In this document: in pieces, positions 1 to 5,276 of the stretch | Numbering within the stretch: position 1 is the first letter of the stretch | Layout of the letters: every line of letters starts with the position of its first letter | Source: Haloferacaceae archaeon | GTDB taxonomy: Archaea; Halobacteriota; Halobacteria; Halobacteriales; Haloferacaceae | NCBI GenBank assembly: GCA_003554115.1 | Contig: PWFE01000107.1 | Coordinates: forward strand, 1-6,430 | DNA length: 6,430 nt | Reading direction: 5' to 3' | Translations under genes and position numbers: made by a program | Notes under the pieces: generated by a model | The model's input: only the letters and a program-made list of their open reading frames with translations | Told to the model about the DNA's origin: nothing | Databases searched by the model: none

Positions 1-1046
1 AGGAGTTCATCCAGACTGGTGTGAGCGCCATCGACGGCATGAACACCCTTGTTCGCGGCCAGAAGCTACCGATCTTCTCCGCGTCGGGGCTGCCGCACAA
101 CGATCTGGCACTCCAGATTGCCCGGCAGGCCAGCGTGCCTGAAGACGAAGAGGGCGACGAGGACAGCGAGTTCGCTGTCATCTTCGGCGCGATGGGGATC
201 ACCCAAGAAGAGGCCAACGAGTTCATGGATGACTTCGAGCGCACCGGCGCGCTCGAACGCTCGGTCGTCTTTGCGAACCTCGCGGACGACCCTGCTGTCG
301 AGCGGACGGTCACCCCGCGACTTGCACTGACGACGGCCGAGTATCTGGCCTTCGAGAAGGATTACCACGTGCTGGTGATCCTGACGGATATGACTAACTA
401 CTGTGAGGCACTCCGAGAGATCGGTGCCGCACGCGAGGAGGTCCCGGGTCGACGTGGCTACCCCGGATACATGTACACAGACCTGGCGACGCTGTATGAG
501 CGTGCCGGTCGAATCGAAGGCCGAGAGGGCTCGGTTACCCAGATTCCAATCCTGACGATGCCGGGCGACGACGACACCCACCCGATTCCCGATCTGACGG
601 GCTACATTACGGAGGGCCAGATCTACGTCGACCGGGATCTCAACAGTCAGGGCGTCAAACCGCCGGTTAACGTGCTTCCGAGTCTGTCACGGCTGATGGA
701 CGACGGTATCGGCGAAGGGCTGACCCGCGAGGACCACGGCGATGTCTCCGATCAGATGTACGCCGCCTACGCCGAGGGTGAAGACCTTCGGGACTTGGTG
801 AACATTGTCGGTCGAGAGGCACTCAGCGAACGAGATAACAAGTATCTCGACTTCGCGGAAGCCTTCGAAAGCGAGTTCGTCCAGCAGGGCTACGAGACCA
901 ACCGTTCAATCGAGGACACGTTGACGCTCGGCTGGGAGCTGCTGAGCGAGCTGCCAAAACCGGAGCTCAACCGTATCGGCGAAGACCTCATCGAGGAGTA
1001 CTACATCGAAGACGACGGCGAAGCAGTCGAAGCGACTGCCGACTGA
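1..1046 (+). CDS. atpB: A-type ATP synthase subunit B, C-terminal part (5' end outside window)
   Basis: This is the non-catalytic nucleotide-binding subunit of the A1 head of the archaeal A1Ao ATP synthase; it alternates with subunit A in the cytoplasmic hexamer. The frame is open from the window edge (first full codon at position 3), so the gene is cut by the window. The 347 residues present compare with about 470 in the family, so roughly the first 120 are missing. An internal GTG at 21 is not the start, because conserved sequence (EFIQTG) precedes it. Visible landmarks are the degenerate P-loop region SASGLPHND at 78-104, the conserved block [14 protein letters not shown] starting near 444, and the ATP synthase alpha/beta signature [10 protein letters not shown] at 660-689. 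The C-terminal tail is very acidic, typical of haloarchaea. A T-rich tract follows the TGA stop directly, and the next gene is convergent, so atpB ends its transcription unit here. Identification is firm. Confidence 0.97.
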   Translation, partial: EFIQTGVSAIDGMNTLVRGQKLPIFSASGLPHNDLALQIARQASVPEDEEGDEDSEFAVIFGAMGITQEEANEFMDDFERTGALERSVVFANLADDPAVERTVTPRLALTTAEYLAFEKDYHVLVILTDMTNYCEALREIGAAREEVPGRRGYPGYMYTDLATLYERAGRIEGREGSVTQIPILTMPGDDDTHPIPDLTGYITEGQIYVDRDLNSQGVKPPVNVLPSLSRLMDDGIGEGLTREDHGDVSDQMYAAYAEGEDLRDLVNIVGREALSERDNKYLDFAEAFESEFVQQGYETNRSIEDTLTLGWELLSELPKPELNRIGEDLIEEYYIEDDGEAVEATAD

Positions 1047-1053
1047 GCTGTTG

Positions 1054-1066
1054 GTTTTCCGTTTTT
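1054..1066 (+). terminator. T-rich transcription terminator after atpB
   Basis: Two T runs (1055-1058 and 1062-1066) lie 9-20 nt after the atpB stop codon, on the coding strand. Archaeal RNA polymerase terminates at oligo-T tracts without needing a hairpin, and none is evident here. The convergent gene downstream fits a terminator at this place. Confidence 0.55.
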
Positions 1067-1171
1067 CTTGCCGCAACCGCACCCAGCGGCGGCTCCGGTC
1101 TCAACAGGCGACACCCAGCGAGCCTAAGACGAGTGCAAGCGAGTGGCCCAACAGCACGGTCGACTGTGTTC

Positions 1172-1348
1172 TTAGACGAACTCCCAAAACGAATGGGCGA
1201 GGCTGTAGCCGAGCACCATCGAGACCACACCAATAACCCAGATTTCGTCGGTCTCAATCACAGCACTGGCGACCAGAAAGACGGTCACCGCGAGCACACC
1301 AGCAGTGACTGCTTCGCCGAGTAGTCGACGCCAATCCGTCTCAGTCAT
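1172..1348 (-). CDS. Small two-helix membrane protein, 58 residues, unknown function
   Basis: An ATG-to-TAA frame on the minus strand encodes 58 residues beginning MTETDWRRLLGEAV and ending LAHSFWEFV. Two hydrophobic stretches, about residues 13-31 and 36-52, look like membrane helices joined by a short acidic turn (ETDE). The arginines at residues 7-8 before helix 1 would favour a cytoplasmic N-terminus by the positive-inside rule, which with two helices puts the C-terminus inside as well. Third codon positions are mostly G or C, as in the neighbours. The start lies 26 nt after the cyclophilin stop, and a TATA-like octamer sits 28 nt upstream of the ATG, so a leaderless transcript is plausible. 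I recognise no family. It could also be the front part of a longer, frameshifted protein, because a hydrophobic frame continues downstream out of phase (1101-1157). It is a real gene candidate but unproven. Confidence 0.7.
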   Translation of the reverse strand: MTETDWRRLLGEAVTAGVLAVTVFLVASAVIETDEIWVIGVVSMVLGYSLAHSFWEFV

Positions 1349-1372
1349 TATCTGATCACTCGTTGGAACAGG

Positions 1373-1380
1373 TATTAATA
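1373..1380 (-). promoter_or_regulatory. TATA-like box for the small membrane protein gene
   Basis: The octamer TATTAATA, which is self-complementary, is centred 28 nt upstream of the ATG at 1348. This is the distance expected for a leaderless haloarchaeal transcript. It overlaps the stop codon (1375-1377) and the penultimate codons of the upstream cyclophilin gene. The AT-richness stands out from the GC-rich surroundings, but a TAT-TAA codon pair could also arise by chance. Confidence 0.4.
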
Positions 1381-2028
1381 TGCATCCTCCGGCTCGACCG
1401 AGACGGCCTCAAGCGTGAGTGGGTCGACGGGTCGCGTCTCTTCGGTCTCAACGCTGCCAATGGCCTCAACAACGTCCATCCCCTCGGTGACCTGTCCGAA
1501 CACCGAATGCACGTCGTCGAGATGCGGCGTCGGCGCGAGGGTGATAAAGAACTGCGAGCCGTTCGTGTTCGGTCCAGAGTTGGCCATCGAGACCACGCCC
1601 GCCCTGTCGTGGCGCAGTTCCTCGTGAAACTCATCGTCGAACTGATAGCCCGGCCCGCCGCGACCCGTCCCGGTGCGATCGCCAGTCTGGATCATAAACC
1701 CCTCAATCACGCGGTGGAACGGGACGTCCTGATAAAATGGCTCTCCGTCGACCGACTCGCCGGTTTCGGGATCAGTCCACTCTCGGCCACCGGTGGCTAG
1801 GCCGACGAAGTTCTTGACGGTTTGGGGTGCGCGCTCGGCGTGAAGGTCGACGGTGATGTCGCCCATCGTTGTGTGGAGAATGGCAGTCAGATCAGCAGAT
1901 GACTCGGTTTGCGTATCTGATGACTCGCCTTGGTCGTTGGGCGACTCAGTGTGTTCGTCTGCGGTGCAGCCAGCAACCGAGCCAGCAACACCGACAGCAG
2001 CAAGCGAGAGTACAGCGCGGCGGTTCAT
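1375..2028 (-). CDS. Cyclophilin-type peptidyl-prolyl cis-trans isomerase, Tat-type lipoprotein
   Basis: It catalyses cis-trans isomerisation of X-proline bonds and should assist folding of exported proteins. Residues 1-21 form a twin-arginine signal (RR at 3-4, then a hydrophobic stretch) with a lipobox-like SVAGC, so Cys21 is the probable lipid anchor. Residues 22-46 are an acidic, Ser/Thr-rich linker, and 47-217 is the cyclophilin domain. Active-site residues are present: FHRVIEGFMIQTGD (Arg106, Phe111, Met112, Gln114), NGSQFFI (Gln159, Phe161), and His174 in VHSVFGQV. The position of human cyclophilin A Trp121 is His169 here, a change that in the family usually goes with weak cyclosporin binding. 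The 217-residue length fits one domain plus anchor. A TATA-like box about 25 nt upstream of the ATG gives the gene its own promoter, although it is only 64 nt from the upstream glycosyltransferase. Family assignment is firm; the client proteins are unknown. Confidence 0.95.
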   Translation of the reverse strand: MNRRAVLSLAAVGVAGSVAGCTADEHTESPNDQGESSDTQTESSADLTAILHTTMGDITVDLHAERAPQTVKNFVGLATGGREWTDPETGESVDGEPFYQDVPFHRVIEGFMIQTGDRTGTGRGGPGYQFDDEFHEELRHDRAGVVSMANSGPNTNGSQFFITLAPTPHLDDVHSVFGQVTEGMDVVEAIGSVETEETRPVDPLTLEAVSVEPEDAY

Positions 2029-2050
2029 TACGATGCTGAGGGTCCGCCAG

Positions 2051-2056
2051 TATATC
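2051..2056 (-). promoter_or_regulatory. TATA-like box for the cyclophilin gene
   Basis: The hexamer reads GATATA on the minus strand and is centred about 25 nt upstream of the cyclophilin ATG at 2028. It is an AT-rich patch in an otherwise GC-rich 64-nt gap. The spacing suits a leaderless or nearly leaderless mRNA and supports the chosen start. Confidence 0.5.
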
Positions 2057-2070
2057 AGTGTTTCAGCCCC

Positions 2071-2108
2071 GGTAGTCGACTGCTACGGCCGGTTAGTCGA
2101 CGACTACC
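2071..2108. repeat. Inverted repeat at the glycosyltransferase 3' end
   Basis: The arms GGTAGTCG (2071-2078) and CGACTACC (2101-2108) are perfect 8-base complements separated by 22 nt. The repeat straddles the stop codon of the glycosyltransferase (2093-2095), so the right arm is coding. It could form a hairpin in the minus-strand transcript just before the cyclophilin promoter. No T run follows it on the minus strand, so a terminator role is doubtful. GTCGAC-type words are frequent throughout the window, so chance is a real alternative. Confidence 0.3.
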
Positions 2109-2995
2109 ACGTTGAATCGCTCGGGCCACTCATAGCGTCGACCACCCCAGACGAAGCTCCGCGAGAGCCCATAGATCAACAGCGGGAACTGGGCGATGAG
2201 TGCGGGATACATAAGGAGGAACGTCCACCGCCGAAGGCCGAAATACGCGTACAGTCCCGCCATCCCGACCGTCGAGAGAATCATCGATGGAAGTGGAAAC
2301 AGCAGGCAACAGGCGAAAAACAGCGTCGACAGCGGGACAGTCACGTTCGGATACGGCGAAAAGTACCGGACGATCTGCATGAATCGGGTGTTGCGTTCGA
2401 GGCTCTCGGAGATCGTCCCGCCGACGTCGACCCGGCGGACCCGCGTTACTGGCATGACGTCGAGATACGCACCGAGAAGGCCGTCGTCGCTGATCGTCTT
2501 TCGGAGGTCTGTGACAAAGGCCTCCTCGTCGAGATCGCTACGTTCGAAAATTACCGCACCAGCCCACGGCGCTCCGATAAGACCGAGTCCCAGCGTCGCA
2601 CCCATCACGTACGCCGGTTCAAGCAGCGTCGACAGGGGGTCGTTACCGACAAAAAACGGGAGTTCCGTCGTCGGACCCTGCCGGTCGTAATCGGCGTGTA
2701 GTTCGGCAAGCCAGTTGGGAGGATGATAAAAGTCGTCGTCAGTCCAGACAAGCCGGTCGCATCGGGCAGCCTCCATCGCGGTGGCGATGGCGTTGGCCTT
2801 TCCAGAACAGCCCTCAGGCTCGCCAGCGATGACGAGTCGCACCTCCTCGGGAAGCGAGTCGACGTCGGCGATAGGGTCGGAGTCGGTATCACAGACGACT
2901 AGTAGCTCGTCGTCGGGACCCAACTGGTCGGCCAACTGGTCGACCACGTCGGTCGGCCAGAGAGTGGGCAAAATGACAGTCGTCGGCGGAGCCAT
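2093..2995 (-). CDS. Membrane-bound glycosyltransferase, GT2 family / ceramide glucosyltransferase-like (GT21)
   Basis: It probably transfers a sugar from a nucleotide sugar to a lipid or lipid-linked acceptor at the cytoplasmic membrane face. The 300-residue protein opens with the GT-A strand TTVILPTL. Aspartates in CDTDSD (residues 35-40) and WTDDDF (84-89) match the nucleotide- and metal-binding positions. SDDGLLG (169-175) fits the third aspartate site, and RNTRF (201-205) resembles the (Q/R)xxRW motif of GT21 enzymes. The C-terminal third has hydrophobic segments at about 217-237, 240-254 and 258-277, followed by a short basic/aromatic tail (SFVWGGRRYEW). A further hydrophobic stretch at 128-149 lies within the catalytic domain. 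The ATG at 2995 puts the first beta strand at the N-terminus as usual. Upstream, only a weak CTTACA (3019-3024, minus strand) could serve as a TATA box. Donor and acceptor cannot be read from the sequence. The family is clear; the GT21 affinity is a tentative motif reading. Confidence 0.88.
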   Translation of the reverse strand: MAPPTTVILPTLWPTDVVDQLADQLGPDDELLVVCDTDSDPIADVDSLPEEVRLVIAGEPEGCSGKANAIATAMEAARCDRLVWTDDDFYHPPNWLAELHADYDRQGPTTELPFFVGNDPLSTLLEPAYVMGATLGLGLIGAPWAGAVIFERSDLDEEAFVTDLRKTISDDGLLGAYLDVMPVTRVRRVDVGGTISESLERNTRFMQIVRYFSPYPNVTVPLSTLFFACCLLFPLPSMILSTVGMAGLYAYFGLRRWTFLLMYPALIAQFPLLIYGLSRSFVWGGRRYEWPERFNVVVVD

Positions 2996-3105
2996 ATCTA
3001 CTGTACAGCCACACCGAGTGTAAGCGTGTCGAGAGAGTCAGTACGCCACGAGAAAGGTAGAATCGACCAGCGGGATTTTAACCCATCGACACGGATAACT
3101 GAGAC
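2996..3105. promoter_or_regulatory. Divergent intergenic promoter region
   Basis: This 110-bp stretch separates the start codons of the minus-strand glycosyltransferase and the plus-strand TIM-barrel gene, so it must hold both promoters. On the plus side a TATA-like box is clear (3076-3081). On the minus side only a weak CTTACA at 3019-3024 is seen, centred about 27 nt from the ATG. No obvious operator palindrome was found. Confidence 0.6.
3076..3081 (+). promoter_or_regulatory. TATA-like box for the TIM-barrel/transferase operon
   Basis: TTTTAA, centred 27-28 nt upstream of the ATG at 3106, matches the haloarchaeal TTTWWW-type box at the position expected for a leaderless transcript. No Shine-Dalgarno sequence precedes this ATG, which is consistent with leaderless initiation. 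Confidence 0.5.
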
Positions 3106-3894
3106 ATGACTACCTTGCCAGTTGGGTTTGTGACCCAGACACACACCGGGACGGTCACACCGCTGGAGTCGATTCAGTGGGCCGCTGAACTGGAGTACGA
3201 TTTCGTCGAGATATATATGGACGGTCGCTCCGAGCGCACAGCTCTGGACCGAGCGGCGATCACGAGTGCTCTCAGTGAGACCGGCGTGGGCTGTCTGGTT
3301 CATCTGCCCTTCGTCGACCTCGATCTCGGGACGCCGCGAAACAAGGTCCGAGAGGGCTCGATTCGAGAGCTTCGGGCCTGTCTGGATGTGGCCGCCGATC
3401 TCGGTGCGACAAAGGCCGTCCTCCATGCCTCGACACACGCCACCGAACCCGAGTGGAGCGAACGAACCACTAAACCCCGCATTTTGGCCTCCGTTCGCGA
3501 GTTGGAGGCCTATGCAACCGCAAGAGAGATCGAACTCTGTGTTGAAAACCTCCCAAACGACGTGTATTCAATCCACACTATTGATGAACTCCTCGCCGAA
3601 ACCGATGCCTCGCTGACCGTCGACACCGGTCACGCGCGCGTCTCGGGGTTTTCGGCGGGCGAAACAGCCGACTTTCTCGACAACTACCGCGAGCGCATCT
3701 CACATATCCATATAAATGACGCCCGCCAAGCCCGCGACGAGCACGTACCGGTTGGTTCTGGCAACACGGATTTCGAGACGATTCTCGCCCCGCTGGCCGA
3801 CTGGGAGGGGACGCTGTCGGTCGAAGCCTACACCTTCGATAAGGACTACATGCGGCTGAGCAAGGAGAAACTCGACGCATGGCTTCCGGCCTGA
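3106..3894 (+). CDS. TIM-barrel protein of the endonuclease IV / xylose isomerase-like superfamily
   Basis: This 262-residue metal-dependent TIM barrel belongs to the AP-endonuclease-2-like superfamily, whose members include endonuclease IV, sugar-phosphate isomerases/epimerases and other hydrolases. Residues equivalent to the nine zinc ligands of endonuclease IV appear in order: His66 (LVHLPF), His107 (VLHAST), Glu147 (CVENLP), Asp173 and His176 (VDTGHA), His202 (HINDA), Asp211 and His213 (DEHVPVGSGN), and Glu240 (SVEAY). HINDA and GSGN also echo HLNDA and GEGN of Nfo. The protein is slightly shorter than Nfo (about 285), and the spacing from HINDA to DEH is 9 residues rather than 13, so a loop is trimmed. 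No signal peptide or membrane segment is seen; it should be cytoplasmic. Its 3' end overlaps the transferase gene by 16 bp, so the two are cotranscribed and probably translationally coupled. Isomerase, phosphodiesterase and AP-endonuclease roles all remain possible. Confidence 0.88.
   Translation: MTTLPVGFVTQTHTGTVTPLESIQWAAELEYDFVEIYMDGRSERTALDRAAITSALSETGVGCLVHLPFVDLDLGTPRNKVREGSIRELRACLDVAADLGATKAVLHASTHATEPEWSERTTKPRILASVRELEAYATAREIELCVENLPNDVYSIHTIDELLAETDASLTVDTGHARVSGFSAGETADFLDNYRERISHIHINDARQARDEHVPVGSGNTDFETILAPLADWEGTLSVEAYTFDKDYMRLSKEKLDAWLPA
3862..3867 (+). promoter_or_regulatory. Shine-Dalgarno-like site for the overlapping transferase start
   Basis: AAGGAG lies inside the end of the TIM-barrel gene, 11 nt before the ATG at 3879. 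The spacing is a little long but usable. As an internal cistron of a polycistronic mRNA this gene cannot be leaderless, so this site supports the ATG at 3879 as start. Confidence 0.4.
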
Positions 3895-5219
3895 GACGTC
3901 GGTGGCTGCGTGACCGACTCGCTGCGGTCGAAACGCGGCTCACACCGTGGCGATCCCACATTGATCTGCTGTGGCAGTGGCTGCTGTATCTCGTCGTCGG
4001 CCGGCTATCGAGGCTCTGGAGCCGCAACGACCGACTGTGGGTGTTCGGGGCACGCGGCGGCGATGGGTTTGTCGACAACGCAAAATATCTGTATCTGTGG
4101 GTGGCCGCAACCGACCCCGACCTCAGGCCGGTCTGGCTCACAAAAGACGACGAGACAGTTCGTGCGCTCCAGAACGAGGGGTATGAGGCCTACCACGCCC
4201 ATTCGTGGCGTGGTCGGGCACTCACCTTACGGGCGGGCGTCGTCTGTATTACGCAGGGACTCCGGGACGTCCAGATGGGAGCCACCGCTGGGGCTACGCT
4301 GGTCCAACTCTGGCACGGCTTGCCGCTGAAAACAATTGGCTGGGACGCCGAGTGGCCCGACCAGCCGTGGCCGGTCCGACGGTGTCACGCGTCGATGGCC
4401 GATGAGATCGATCTCGTCACCGCGCCGTCGACGGCAGCTATCGACCCACTTTCGTCTGGGCTGGGAATCGACCGTGATCGGTTCGTCGTCACGGGATATC
4501 CGCGAACAGACACCTTCGTCGAGGAGGTCGGCGAAGCGAGAGCGACCGTCGACGAGACCGCAATTGACGCTGTTGAGTCCCTTGCTGGCGACAGTCCGGT
4601 CGTGTTTTATTTACCGACCTATCGACAGTCGGGGACGTCGTTCGTCGACGTACTCGACCTCAAGGCAGTGGGCGAACAGTTAGCTGCCTCCGGGGCCCAC
4701 TTATATATCAAGGCCCATCCCTACGAGCCAGTGAGTGCGGCCGAAACTCACCCGCACGTTCACTGGCTCCCAGCGTCGGCCGACCCGTATCTCGTCTTGC
4801 CGATGGCTGATGTGGTAGTCACTGACTACTCGTCGGTACTGTTCGACTACCTGACGGTCGACCGACCACTCGTCTTTTTTGCCTACGACCAAGCGGCCTA
4901 TACGGCCGACCGCGGCTTGTATTTCGACTACGAGTCGGTGACGCCCGGTTCCATCGTTCGCAACACCGAGGAGCTGTGTTCGGCACTCGATAACGCAATC
5001 GAGGCCTTCCGTGGCGGTGTCGACCCGTTCGCAGGCGACCGAAACCGGCTCCGTGAGCGCTTTTGTCCCGTTGAGCCGGGAGATGCCGCAGCCGCAGTCC
5101 ACCGTGAGATCCGTCAGCGTGTCTTCGAACCCGAGGAGTACTCGACCGAGACTGACACCAACACGCCAGTCACCGAACCACCCACAGACCCGTCGACAAC
5201 CGACCCACAGATACCGTAG
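3879..5219 (+). CDS. TagB/TagF-like CDP-glycerol (polyol) phosphotransferase family protein
   Basis: Members of this family move glycerol-phosphate or ribitol-phosphate from a CDP-linked donor onto a lipid-linked or growing polymer in teichoic-acid-type synthesis. The 446 residues hold one transferase domain (about 52-415). Hallmarks are QLWHGLPLKTIGWD (His146), GYPRTD (206-211), FYLPTYR (243-249), YIKAHP (His280), TDYSSVLFDYLTVDRPLVFF (315-334) and RGLYFDYES (345-353). His146 and His280 align with the two catalytic histidines known in staphylococcal TagF. Length is near single-transfer TagB (about 380) rather than polymerase TagF (over 700). A hydrophobic patch at 28-43 flanked by arginines may bind the membrane peripherally. 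Residues 420-446 are a Thr/Pro/Asp-rich disordered tail. It starts 16 bp inside the TIM-barrel gene. The donor could be CDP-glycerol, CDP-ribitol or another CDP-polyol; no cytidylyltransferase is in the window to decide. Confidence 0.92.
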   Translation: MASGLRRRWLRDRLAAVETRLTPWRSHIDLLWQWLLYLVVGRLSRLWSRNDRLWVFGARGGDGFVDNAKYLYLWVAATDPDLRPVWLTKDDETVRALQNEGYEAYHAHSWRGRALTLRAGVVCITQGLRDVQMGATAGATLVQLWHGLPLKTIGWDAEWPDQPWPVRRCHASMADEIDLVTAPSTAAIDPLSSGLGIDRDRFVVTGYPRTDTFVEEVGEARATVDETAIDAVESLAGDSPVVFYLPTYRQSGTSFVDVLDLKAVGEQLAASGAHLYIKAHPYEPVSAAETHPHVHWLPASADPYLVLPMADVVVTDYSSVLFDYLTVDRPLVFFAYDQAAYTADRGLYFDYESVTPGSIVRNTEELCSALDNAIEAFRGGVDPFAGDRNRLRERFCPVEPGDAAAAVHREIRQRVFEPEEYSTETDTNTPVTEPPTDPSTTDPQIP

Positions 5220-5246
5220 GTTTCCAGACACATTCTGATAGAACGG

Positions 5247-5252
5247 TTTAAG
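5247..5252 (+). promoter_or_regulatory. TATA-like box for the glycerophosphodiesterase gene
   Basis: TTTAAG within GGTTTAAGTAT is centred about 27 nt upstream of the GTG at 5277. It is the AT-richest part of the 57-nt gap after the transferase gene. This implies a separate, leaderless promoter and supports GTG 5277 as the true start, since no Shine-Dalgarno sequence is near it. Confidence 0.5.
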
Positions 5253-5276
5253 TATGCATCAGCTAACGCTCTCGTA

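Noticed and set aside
66..581. Minus-strand open frame of 171 codons within atpB
   Set aside because: It is entirely antisense to strongly conserved atpB sequence and has no start signal or motif.
1853..2701. Long plus-strand open frame of 282 codons
   Set aside because: It runs antisense across the clearly coding cyclophilin and glycosyltransferase genes, shows an Arg/Glu/Asp-rich composition typical of antisense GC-rich frames, and has no recognisable motif.
4701..5231. Minus-strand open frame of 176 codons antisense to the polyol phosphotransferase
   Set aside because: It covers conserved family motifs on the other strand, is rich in Val/Arg/Gly as expected for antisense GC-rich sequence, and resembles no family.
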